A DNA stretch of 13,257 nt from an uncultured Rhodospirillaceae bacterium. Its GTDB lineage: Bacteria; Pseudomonadota; Alphaproteobacteria; Rhodospirillales; Casp-alpha2. Below, piece after piece: positions 1 through 7,050 of this stretch. How positions within the stretch are numbered: the stretch's first letter is position 1; each line of letters starts with the position of its first letter. Below the pieces are notes generated by a model that was given only the letters and a program-made list of their open reading frames with translations, was not told the origin of the DNA and ran no database searches. Position numbers and translations under genes: made by a program. The stretch covers positions 1-13,257 of the forward strand of contig CAJWVP010000038.1 in the NCBI GenBank assembly GCA_913048145.1, given 5' to 3'.

Positions 1-278
1 TTCATGATCAAAGTGTAGGTACGACTTAACATTTAACACTCTCCATACTAGTTGTTACTTTTGTTTACGGTGGCGATTGGTAGATGGATCATGCATGGCC
101 CTCCGGGCGGCGCGATTTTTCTCTGCCGGTGATGGTTTGGGACGCCTGGTTCAGATAATAAAACGAGTATGCAGCGCCCAGATAAAGTGGTTAAAGCACC
201 ACTGTACATAATCCACAGCAAGGACATACTTCGTACTTTGGAGCTTTGATTCTAAATTTCCAATTCGAATAGAGAAAG
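1..278. other. A/T-rich stretch with no recognisable gene
   Basis: No convincing full-length gene is visible. A 31-codon minus-strand frame (191-286) starts with an ATG that overlaps the stop of the transporter remnant and encodes a cysteine cluster (CPCCGLC), but it has no clear ribosome binding site and may be chance. A short GC-rich repeat (GCCC-TCC-GGGC near 99-109) has a T run downstream but is too small for a confident terminator. Confidence 0.3.
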
Positions 279-515
279 CTAACCATAAGCGGCAATTATC
301 TTTGGAACTCCGCTGTAAAAGGTTGCGAGCAGTGCGGCTTTTGGGGCGATCGCGGGAAACAACGCGTCGCCATCATTGGAAATAGCGTTGCCGAACTGCG
401 CTGAGAGGGGAAGCGCGCCCGATAAATACAGTGTTGTGAGCGTGATTTGTGGGCCGCAACCAGGAACGAAGCCCACTATTATCACAATCGCTGGTGCGAT
501 TAAGCCGGAGGGCAT
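279..515 (-). pseudogene. C-terminal remnant of an ArsP_2-type 10TM metal exporter
   Basis: The frame encodes about 78 residues that read as the last two or three membrane segments of a polytopic transporter. A hydrophobic stretch (LIAPAIVIIVGFVPG) leads into a conserved-looking GCGPQI turn. A second hydrophobic segment follows, then the signature NAISNDGDALFP, then a last hydrophobic segment ending in a TAG stop. From memory this pattern matches the C-terminus of the putative 10TM heavy-metal exporter/manganese transporter family (ArsP_2), whose members run to roughly 300 residues or more. Upstream of the ATG the frame continues only to a TGA at 573-575, through a polar stretch (codons 516-572) that does not look like transporter. 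The N-terminal three quarters are therefore missing, and a functional product is unlikely. Its A/T-rich composition differs from genes further right. Family assignment is fairly confident; the pseudogene call rests on length. Confidence 0.6.
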
Positions 516-632
516 AAATTTTGAGTTGATTGTCGAAATCTGGTTGTCGAAGTTCGATTCAAAAGTTAAGAATCATTCGCAATTCAAATCCCCGATATAA
601 TTCGTGGGCCCTGTGAAAAGAAGGAACACGTC

Positions 633-2069
633 ATGTACACAGAAAAAATCGAAATGTTGATTAACGGTCGTTGGTGTCAGGGCAGCGAAGGAAAAACGCA
701 ACCGCTGACCAATCCGGCAACTGAGGATATCTTGACGGATGTTCCGCATGCATCCGAATCGGATTTGGAAGAGGCTATTCAAGCCAGCGCCGATGGTTTT
801 AAAGTCTGGCGTGATGTCACGCCGTTGGACCGTCAAGCTATTATGGAAAAGGCGGCCCGGTTAATGGAAGACCGCATCGACGACATCGCCAAGACGTTGA
901 CCTTGGAAATGGGTAAACCCCTTGCCGAAGCGAAGGGCGAGATGAGCTTCGTCATCGACGCCACTCGCTGGTACGGCGAGGAAGGCAAACGGGCCTATGG
1001 CCGATTGGTACCGGCGCGCGTACCGGGTGCGCGGCAAATGGTTGTTAAGGAGCCCGTCGGCCCGGCCTGCGCTTTCGTGGCCTGGAATTTTCCGGGTACG
1101 AATGTGATCCGCAAGGTTGCGGGAGCGTTGGCCGCCGGTTGTTCCATGCTGATCAAGCCAAGTGAGGAAACCCCCGGCACAGCCGTGGCAATCGCACGTT
1201 GCTTCCAAGACGCCGGCCTGCCGGACGGTGTGCTGAACGTTGTGTTTGGTGTCCCCGATGAGGTCTCGCGAAAAGTTCTAGGATCGTGGGTGCCGAGAAA
1301 GATGTCGTTTACGGGTTCAATTCCGGTGGGGAAGCACCTTCAAAAACTTGCTGCTGATACCATGAAACGTTGCACTATGGAACTCGGCGGACATTCGCCC
1401 GTTATCGTATTTGAAGATGCGGATGTGGAAAAAGCACTGAAAGTGGCGGCCGGATTTAAGTACCGAAATGCCGGCCAAGTTTGCATCTCGCCAACACGCT
1501 TTTTTATTCAGGACAAAGCATACAAATCATTTGTCGATGGCTTTGCCGAGCGTGCGCAAGCGATCAAAGTCGGGAATGGCATGGATGATGGCGTTCAAAT
1601 GGGTCCCCTGATCGACGCAAGGCGACTGCCAATTATGGAAGATTTCGTTTCAGATGCCCAAACCCACGGTGCAAAGGTGGTAACAGGTGGCGAGCGAATT
1701 GGAAATCAGGGTTACTTCTACGCACCTACCGTGCTCTCAGATGTCCCGGACGAGGCGAAAATCATGAATGATGAACCCTTTGGCCCGATTGCGCCGATAA
1801 CACACTTCAACACGTTTGATGAGGTGGTCGAACGGGCGAATTCTCTGCCTTTTGGATTGGCTTCCTATGTTTTTACTTCCGATGGAGACAGGGCTGCGAA
1901 AATCAGTCAGGTCTTGGATACCGGACTGGTGGGTGTTAATCACCCAATGGTCGCCACACCTGAAACACCGTTTGGCGGCGTAAATGAGTCGGGTTACGGT
2001 TCTGAGGGTGGCATCGAAGGTTTAGACGCCTTCCTGCGAACCAAGTTCATCACCGAAATGGGCGTCTAG
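633..2069 (+). CDS. NAD(P)-dependent aldehyde dehydrogenase (succinate-semialdehyde dehydrogenase-like)
   Basis: This 478-residue protein has the normal length and motif order of the soluble aldehyde dehydrogenase superfamily, which oxidises an aldehyde to its acid with NAD(P)+. Visible are WNFP with the oxyanion Asn at residue 152, the cofactor-binding KPSEETP (Lys175), FTGS (226-229), the general base Glu250 in MELGG, the nucleophile Cys284 in GQVCISPTRF, and EPFGP (381-385). The start is an ATG eight bases after GAAGGA, which is a good ribosome binding site. The sequence around Cys284 differs from the GQTCVCANR typical of GabD, so succinate semialdehyde is only one possible substrate. The gene stands alone, and its third codon positions are more A/T-rich than in genes beyond 2500. 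It is divergent from the transporter remnant. Superfamily is certain; substrate is unknown. Confidence 0.93.
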   Translation: MYTEKIEMLINGRWCQGSEGKTQPLTNPATEDILTDVPHASESDLEEAIQASADGFKVWRDVTPLDRQAIMEKAARLMEDRIDDIAKTLTLEMGKPLAEAKGEMSFVIDATRWYGEEGKRAYGRLVPARVPGARQMVVKEPVGPACAFVAWNFPGTNVIRKVAGALAAGCSMLIKPSEETPGTAVAIARCFQDAGLPDGVLNVVFGVPDEVSRKVLGSWVPRKMSFTGSIPVGKHLQKLAADTMKRCTMELGGHSPVIVFEDADVEKALKVAAGFKYRNAGQVCISPTRFFIQDKAYKSFVDGFAERAQAIKVGNGMDDGVQMGPLIDARRLPIMEDFVSDAQTHGAKVVTGGERIGNQGYFYAPTVLSDVPDEAKIMNDEPFGPIAPITHFNTFDEVVERANSLPFGLASYVFTSDGDRAAKISQVLDTGLVGVNHPMVATPETPFGGVNESGYGSEGGIEGLDAFLRTKFITEMGV

Positions 2070-2179
2070 GCCCTCGTCAAAGAGATAATGTACAGGCGGA
2101 GTAAGAAGTAGCCCGTTGTTGCCGTTCAGGCGTTCGCGATTGGTCTCACAAGGCCCCCGCCGTTTGATATAGCTTGGTC

Positions 2180-2218
2180 AAAACAAATTGTCCCGCAACT
2201 TGTTGAAGTCGCGGGACA
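2180..2218 (-). terminator. Rho-independent terminator of tRNA-Met
   Basis: A perfect 8-bp stem (2189-2196 with 2211-2218, TGTCCCGC/GCGGGACA) continues inward, after one mismatch, into a 4-bp stem (ACTT/AAGT) closed by a four-base loop. Read on the minus strand it starts five bases after the tRNA CCA end and is followed by the T-rich tail ATTTGTTTTGA. Its position and polarity fit termination of the tRNA transcript. On the plus strand the following bases are less T-rich, although it could also slow readthrough from the aldehyde dehydrogenase gene. Confidence 0.8.
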
Positions 2219-2223
2219 GTCTT

Positions 2224-2300
2224 TGGTAGCGGAGGAGGGACTCGAACCCCCGACACGCGGATTATGATTCCGCTGCTCTAACCAGCTGAGCTACTCCGCC
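2224..2300 (-). tRNA. tRNA-Met (anticodon CAU), elongator type
   Basis: The 77-base minus-strand sequence folds as a complete cloverleaf. The acceptor stem is GGCGGAG with CTCCGCT (G-U at the first pair), the D-arm is GCTC...GAGC, and the anticodon stem is GCGGA/TCCGC around loop ATCATAA with CAT at 2264-2266. The T-arm carries GGTTCGAGTCC, and CCA is encoded at 2224-2226. The sequence resembles alphaproteobacterial elongator tRNA-Met as I recall it. It lacks the C1-A72 mismatch and the three anticodon-stem G-C pairs of an initiator. A lysidine-modified tRNA-Ile(CAU) is the alternative for any CAU anticodon, but it is less likely here. The 3' end faces the A/T-rich left part of the window. 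Confidence 0.95.
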
Positions 2301-2333
2301 CCAGGACGCTGCCCGCGATATTAGCGAGAACGG

Positions 2334-2362
2334 CTATTAAGCTGTTGCTTGGAGGGTGTCAA
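2334..2362 (-). promoter_or_regulatory. sigma70-type promoter of tRNA-Met
   Basis: On the minus strand a perfect TTGACA (2357-2362) is followed, after exactly 17 bases, by TAATAG (2334-2339). The start site would fall near 2327, giving a 5' leader of about 27 bases before the tRNA. A consensus -35 with optimal spacing upstream of a stable-RNA gene is a strong match. Confidence 0.65.
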
Positions 2363-2542
2363 GCGTGCCCAAGGGTCGTTTATGGTGCTTTTGCTATACA
2401 TGCTGGCCGGGGCACTCTTGAGGCGCTTGAGGATAGCCTAGCCATTTAAGGATTACGACGCCGGCCGGCCGCGCTTTACGTCCCAGTCCGCTTTGGAAAT
2501 AGCCGTCGCTCCGTCGAACCAGGGCCGATGGACCAAGTTCCC

Positions 2543-2767
2543 TTACGGCGCTAGTTTCGGACGACTAAAGCTTCTCGGGGTCGAGCCGAAGTAGTTCACC
2601 ATCCGCCGCTCGTCGCGGAAGCTAGGCTCCTGGTAACACTGAACGCCGGCCAGGGACTTGTAGCAATAGACGGGCTCTATGTCCCCGGCTGCCGCCTCAT
2701 AGGCGGACTTCTGCTTACAGGCGGACAGCACCAGAGCCACCGATATCAAACCGACAATCCGTTTCAT
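2543..2767 (-). CDS. Small predicted lipoprotein of unknown function
   Basis: The frame can be read from further upstream, but the real start is most likely the internal ATG at 2765-2767. That ATG follows GGAG with eight bases spacing and opens directly with a lipoprotein signal peptide. The 74-residue precursor has Lys2-Arg3, a hydrophobic core and a lipobox LSAC with Cys17 as the lipidation site, so the mature protein is about 58 residues and membrane-anchored. The mature part has two further cysteines (YCYKSL, Cys35, and VQCY, Cys44), which could form a disulfide in the periplasm, and an aromatic and arginine-rich tail (RRMVNYFG, TPRSF). I do not recognise a named family, though similar short lipoproteins with a YCY...CY pattern seem familiar from alphaproteobacteria. 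It lies 135 bases downstream of acuI on the same strand, and function cannot be inferred. Confidence 0.7.
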   Translation of the reverse strand: MKRIVGLISVALVLSACKQKSAYEAAAGDIEPVYCYKSLAGVQCYQEPSFRDERRMVNYFGSTPRSFSRPKLAP

Positions 2768-2902
2768 TATCCAATCTCCATCCATTTCCACATGGGGCAC
2801 GGGGACCGATACGGAAGAGTGTGCAGATTCAATGCCAAAAACGGCAATCTGACCCACAGTTAGATATTCACATTGGAAATCAGCTGATTAAACGGTTTCT
2901 AG

Positions 2903-3907
2903 TCAGCCGTTGACGTCAATCACCGTACGTCCGCGGACCTGGCCCTGGAGAATCTTACTAGCCAGGTCCGGGAGATCGGAAAGAGGTGTCTCATTGGTCA
3001 TGGCGTCGAGCTTGTCCATCGGCAGATCCATCGCCAACCGACCCCAGGCCTTCAACCGGCGATCCTTTTGACAGGTGTTCGAATCGATGCCGCAGAGGTT
3101 GATGCCGCGCAGCAGGAACGGAAGCACATTGGAGGAAAACTCGATCCCGCCAGCGTTGCCCACGGAAGCCACGGTTCCCCAATAGGCCACTGAGGGCAAC
3201 ACGTTGCCGAGCATTGCGCCGCCCACATTGTCGATGACGCCAGCCCAGGTCTCCCGAGCAAGGGGCCCCTTCGGCGCTTCCGCTAACTCATCGCGCCCGA
3301 CCAGAGTGGTCGCGCCGAGATCGCTAAGATAGTCGTGGGTCTCCGCCCGACCGGTGCCCGCGGCCACGCCATAACCGAGACTTGCCAGGATGGCGACGGC
3401 GCACGAACCGACGCCGCCCGCAGCGCCCGTAACCAGGACGTCTTTATCCGTATCCATGCTCAGGCCGTGTTCTTCCAATGTCATCACCGCCAACATGGCC
3501 GTGAAGCCGGCCGTGCCGATGGCCATAGTCTGCTTGAGGGACAGCCCCGCCGGAACCGGCACCAGCCATTCCGACTTTACCCGAGCGCGCTGCGCAAATC
3601 CGCCCCAATGAATCTCACCGACACGCCAGCCTGTCAAAATCACCTCGTCGCCGGGCTCGTAATCGGGCGAAGTGCTTTCTTCCACTACACCGCAGAAATC
3701 AATCCCCGGCACGTGGGGATAGTCGCGCACAAGCCGTCCAAGGCCGTTAATGATCATCCCATCCTTGTAGTTGAGCGTCGAATACTTGACGGCCACGGTC
3801 ACGTCGCCCTCGGGCAGGCGGCTGTTGTGAAGGGTCTGGATGGAATTGATGACGGTTTTGCCGTCTTCGCTCTCCAGAAGGAGGCAGTCGAATTGATCGG
3901 CGCTCAT
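2903..3907 (-). CDS. acuI: Acryloyl-CoA reductase (AcuI/YhdH family), NADPH-dependent
   Basis: The 334-residue protein belongs to the YhdH/AcuI branch of the medium-chain dehydrogenase/reductase superfamily, the zinc-free quinone-oxidoreductase type. Visible are NYKDG (46-50), VPGID (66-70), PGDEV, the Rossmann dinucleotide loop GAAGGVGS (161-168) and TGR (185-187), which fits NADPH binding. In this family the characterised reaction is reduction of acryloyl-CoA to propionyl-CoA, used in acrylate and 3-hydroxypropionate detoxification and in DMSP breakdown in marine alphaproteobacteria. No DMSP lyase or demethylase lies nearby, so the physiological substrate is unproven. The ATG is eight bases after GGGGAG, a strong ribosome binding site. 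A minus-strand open frame upstream ends in an ATGA overlap with this start, which may be coincidence. Family is certain; the exact reaction is inferred. Confidence 0.92.
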   Translation of the reverse strand: MSADQFDCLLLESEDGKTVINSIQTLHNSRLPEGDVTVAVKYSTLNYKDGMIINGLGRLVRDYPHVPGIDFCGVVEESTSPDYEPGDEVILTGWRVGEIHWGGFAQRARVKSEWLVPVPAGLSLKQTMAIGTAGFTAMLAVMTLEEHGLSMDTDKDVLVTGAAGGVGSCAVAILASLGYGVAAGTGRAETHDYLSDLGATTLVGRDELAEAPKGPLARETWAGVIDNVGGAMLGNVLPSVAYWGTVASVGNAGGIEFSSNVLPFLLRGINLCGIDSNTCQKDRRLKAWGRLAMDLPMDKLDAMTNETPLSDLPDLASKILQGQVRGRTVIDVNG

Positions 3908-4223
3908 TGCAGGGCTCCCCAGTTTACAATGGTTTTAGCCACTATAGACGCGCCATTCCCGGGGTCAACGTGTTGCGCTGCAGCGTGATGCGCGCCGGCG
4001 CGACAAGTGTCCCCATGTCCGTCATCGATGTCGTTGTATTCGCCCAGTTCCGGCATCTCAAGGCATACCCTTATCGATCCGTCTCCTAAGGTAAATAGCG
4101 CATTCGGCAACGCCACCGCAATGCCATGCTGGCGGCCAACGGCCGCTTTTACTATTCCGGTTATTGGTCCCTGATAAAGGCCTATTTCCTGGAATTCGTG
4201 TTCACGCCCATAAACCCGGACGG
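3908..4223. other. Spacer between pyrC and acuI with protein-like short frames
   Basis: No recognised gene is present. On the minus strand a frame stays open from inside pyrC (about 4235) down to 3904, with a possible GTG at 4116 (70 codons), and its TGA overlaps the acuI ATG as ATGA. Its second half (repeated His, Gly, Asp and Ala) does not look like a folded protein. On the plus strand a 33-codon frame (4126-4227) is aromatic-rich and looks more protein-like. One or both may be relics or chance. No clear terminator for pyrC was found, so readthrough into acuI is possible. Confidence 0.4.
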
Positions 4224-5264
4224 TTAGGCCGTGATTCGCCAGTTCAGGCCTGCGTCCGGTCGGAAAACCATGACGATTTCGCCCTCTGCGGTTTCAACGC
4301 GTTCTGGAACTTCGACGTCGTCGCGGACTAAGGTTACCGTCCCTTCATTGACCGCAAGACCGTAAAAGCCGGGCCCATTGATCGACGCGAAGGCCTCCAA
4401 CTTGTCGAGGGCGCCTTCTTCATCGAAGACCTGGGTGTAAACCTGCATGGCCGTCGGCGCGGAGAAGATGCCCGCGCAGCCACAATCCGATTCCTTCTCG
4501 TGCACGGGGTGCGGTGCCGTGTCAGTCCCTAGAAAGAAGCGTTTGTCCCCGGATGTGGCGGCGGCGCGCAATGCCTGACGATGCACCTCGCGCTTTGCGA
4601 TAGGCAGGCAATAGAGATGCGGGCGGATGCCGCCTTTGAAAATGTCCGTGCGGTTGATGACCAGATGGTGCGCGGTGATGGTGCAGCCCATGTGGCCATC
4701 CTGGGAAAGAACGTAATCCACCGCGTCCTTTGTGGTGGCGTGCTCGAATACGACCTTCAGTTCGGGAAAATCAGCGCGGAGACCGATAAGTTTCTGTTCA
4801 ATGAACCGGGCTTCGCGGTCGAAGATGTCGATCTCCGGATCAGTGACCTCACCATGGAGCAAAAGCGGCAACCCTACGGCCTGCATGCACTCGAGAGCGC
4901 CGGTAACATTCTTCAAGTCCGTGACGCCGCTGTCGGAATTGGTTGTGGCGCCGGCTGGGTAAAGCTTGACGGCGGAGAACACTCCCTCTTCTGCGCCTCG
5001 GGCCAGTTCGCCGACGTCGATGGTGTCGGTGAGATAGGCCGTCATCAGGGGCTCGAAATCGATACCATCGGGCACCGCCACGCTGATGCGATCCCGGTAG
5101 GCGCGTGCCGCGTCCACGGTTGTCACCGGCGGAACTAGGTTCGGCATGACGATAGCGCGCCTGAACTGGCGGGCGGTGAACGGCACCGAGGATTGCAGCA
5201 TGGCGCCGTCGCGGAAATGAACGTGCCAGTCGTCGGGCCGGCGAATGGTGATAGTATCGCTCAC
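4224..5264 (-). CDS. pyrC: Dihydroorotase, class II
   Basis: PyrC catalyses the reversible cyclisation of N-carbamoyl-aspartate to dihydroorotate, the third step of pyrimidine synthesis in the cytoplasm. The 346 residues match the length of the E. coli-type class II enzyme. The metal and substrate residues are in place: His14 and His16 in DDWHVHFRDG, the carbamylated Lys100 in AVKLYPAGATTNS, His137 (LLLHGEV), His175 (FEHATT) and Asp248 in LGTDTAPH. The start is a GTG (5262-5264) six bases after AAGGAG, and the protein begins SDTITIRRPDDW as expected. It lies 19 bases after asnB on the same strand and is probably the last gene of the glycosyltransferase operon, a slightly unusual place for a pyrimidine gene. 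No pyrimidine-responsive leader is visible. Confidence 0.97.
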   Translation of the reverse strand: MSDTITIRRPDDWHVHFRDGAMLQSSVPFTARQFRRAIVMPNLVPPVTTVDAARAYRDRISVAVPDGIDFEPLMTAYLTDTIDVGELARGAEEGVFSAVKLYPAGATTNSDSGVTDLKNVTGALECMQAVGLPLLLHGEVTDPEIDIFDREARFIEQKLIGLRADFPELKVVFEHATTKDAVDYVLSQDGHMGCTITAHHLVINRTDIFKGGIRPHLYCLPIAKREVHRQALRAAATSGDKRFFLGTDTAPHPVHEKESDCGCAGIFSAPTAMQVYTQVFDEEGALDKLEAFASINGPGFYGLAVNEGTVTLVRDDVEVPERVETAEGEIVMVFRPDAGLNWRITA

Positions 5265-5283
5265 GGATTCTCCTTCACTGTCT

Positions 5284-7050
5284 TCAGGCCGCTAAAGCAT
5301 CGAAGACGCCACCATCGTTGAACTTGCCTTCCATATGATGCCTATGCCAGAGCGCGAAGAACAATAAGGTCCATTGGGCTTGGCCTTCCTGCTTGCCGGT
5401 GGCCTGGAACAGACGCCTCACGGTGTCCGGATCACAGTAGCGCGCGACACCTGGTTGCGCCGCAACCAGGGGCCCGAGGTCCTTGCCCTGGGCAGCGATC
5501 CATTCGCCAACGGGAACGGTGAAGCCCCGCTTCTTCGTGAACGGCTTACTGGCCGGAAACGTCTCGGCTAGCCAGGACCGCAACAGCCTTTTGCCGAACC
5601 GTTTCTTGACCTTCAACGCGTCGGGTAGCCGGAAGGCGAAGGCGGCCATCACGGGGTCGACGAAGGGGACGCGCCCCTCCACCCCGTGCGCCATGAGACA
5701 GCGGTCCAGTTTGGTCAGCAAATCGTTGGGTAGCCAATGAGCGCAATCCAAGGCCTGGGCCTTCTGCAGGCCACTGAGGTTGCTCGGCAAGTCCGCTTCC
5801 AGCGCGGCAATGCTTTGGCGCCAGCTTCCATCTTCGCGTCGTAGCACGCCTAGGCCCTCCAATTGTCCGGCAGCGCGCATCTCCCTCCCCCCCAAAAAAC
5901 GTGGTCGGGCGGCACGGCGATAGCGGCCATAACCGGCAAACATCTCATCACCCCCTTCTCCGCTGAGCACCACCTTGAGGCCCGCGTCGCGGGCGGCTCT
6001 CGCCAACTTGTAGGTGGGCAGAACGGCGTAATCCGCCGTCGGGTCGTCGATGGCCTTGGCGACCTTGGGCAAGAGATCCCAGAAATCGGACTCATCGAAC
6101 GAGACTTCCTCGTGAGCCGCCCCGGCGGCGGAGGCCACCGCGCGAGCATGGTCGCGCTCGTCATGGACGCTCGCCCCCTCGAACCCAACGGTGAAGGCCT
6201 GTACGGGCTGGTCATTGAGGCGGGCCATCATGGCCAGGAGCGCTGATGAATCGATACCGCCCGAAAGGAACATGCCGTAGGGTACGTCGGAACGCTGATG
6301 GATATCGACAGAATCCGTGAATACCTGTTCCAGTCGGTCCATGGCGTCCTCGCCCTTCCAATCTTCCGGCGGTTCGAGGGGAAGGGCTGGCCGATGAATG
6401 CGCTCGACGATCTGTCCGGCGCATACGACCAGGGTCTCACCAGGCAGGACGCGTTGTATGCCTGCGAACACGGTCTCTCGCCGACAGGTGAACTGCAATT
6501 GAAACAACTCATGAAGCGCGTCGGCATTTTCTTCCACCGGCAACAGACCCGAACGGATCAGGGCCTGCGGCTCGGACGCGAACGCGAAGGCGGCATCCGT
6601 TTCCACATAATAAAGTGGTTTAATCCCGAAGGGATCGCGAGTCAGCACTAGACGCCCCTTGGCGTCGTCATGAATGGCGACGGCGTACATGCCCCTGAGG
6701 GCATCCGCGAAACCTGTGCCGTCACGGTCATAGAGGTGCAGCGGAACCTCGCAATCAGATGCGGTGGCAAATACGATGCCCGGCAAGGCGCTATAGAGTT
6801 CCCGATAGTTGAATATCTCGCCGTTGGCAACCAAAGCCGTGGGGCCGCGACTTCTCTTTAAAACGAAGGGTTGGTCGCCGGTTTCGAGATCGATGATGGC
6901 GAGGCGCGTCTGCAGGATCGCGGTGTCGCTGTGTGCGTACCGACCGCTGCCGTCCGGACCACGGTGCAACAGGGCGGCTTCCATGCGGTCGAGAATGGTG
7001 GGGTCGGGAGCGTGCCCGGTCTTGGTCATCACGCCGGCAATGCCACACAT
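5284..7050 (-). CDS. asnB: Asparagine synthase, glutamine-hydrolysing (AsnB-type amidotransferase)
   Basis: The 588-residue protein has two domains. The N-terminal class II glutamine amidotransferase starts at Cys2 (MCGIAG), the nucleophile after Met removal, with LHRGPDG (28-34) and NGEIFNY (76-82). The C-terminal ATP-pyrophosphatase/synthetase domain has the PPi loop SGGIDSS (263-269) and SGEGGDEMFAGYGRYRR (from 363). Such enzymes adenylate a carboxylate and transfer ammonia released from glutamine, classically aspartate to asparagine. Its ATG overlaps the preceding GT4 stop as TGATG, so translation is probably coupled. In polysaccharide clusters AsnB relatives can amidate sugar acids or other envelope carboxylates, so housekeeping asparagine synthesis is only one option. 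All catalytic motifs are present, with no sign of decay. Confidence 0.93.
   Translation of the reverse strand: MCGIAGVMTKTGHAPDPTILDRMEAALLHRGPDGSGRYAHSDTAILQTRLAIIDLETGDQPFVLKRSRGPTALVANGEIFNYRELYSALPGIVFATASDCEVPLHLYDRDGTGFADALRGMYAVAIHDDAKGRLVLTRDPFGIKPLYYVETDAAFAFASEPQALIRSGLLPVEENADALHELFQLQFTCRRETVFAGIQRVLPGETLVVCAGQIVERIHRPALPLEPPEDWKGEDAMDRLEQVFTDSVDIHQRSDVPYGMFLSGGIDSSALLAMMARLNDQPVQAFTVGFEGASVHDERDHARAVASAAGAAHEEVSFDESDFWDLLPKVAKAIDDPTADYAVLPTYKLARAARDAGLKVVLSGEGGDEMFAGYGRYRRAARPRFLGGREMRAAGQLEGLGVLRREDGSWRQSIAALEADLPSNLSGLQKAQALDCAHWLPNDLLTKLDRCLMAHGVEGRVPFVDPVMAAFAFRLPDALKVKKRFGKRLLRSWLAETFPASKPFTKKRGFTVPVGEWIAAQGKDLGPLVAAQPGVARYCDPDTVRRLFQATGKQEGQAQWTLLFFALWHRHHMEGKFNDGGVFDALAA

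Noticed and set aside
95..121. GC-rich repeat followed by a T run, terminator-like
   Set aside because: The stem is only four base pairs and the T run is displaced by eight or more bases.
2382..2441. 19-codon hydrophobic plus-strand frame (MVLLLYMLAGALL...) preceded by AAGGG
   Set aside because: Possible tiny membrane peptide, but too short to support, and it lies directly upstream of the tRNA promoter on the opposite strand.
3335..3988. 217-codon plus-strand frame opposite acuI
   Set aside because: Shadow of a high-G+C gene; Arg/His-rich composition and no family features, while the minus strand encodes complete AcuI.
4581..5138. 185-codon plus-strand frame opposite pyrC
   Set aside because: Shadow frame; pyrC on the minus strand has every catalytic residue.
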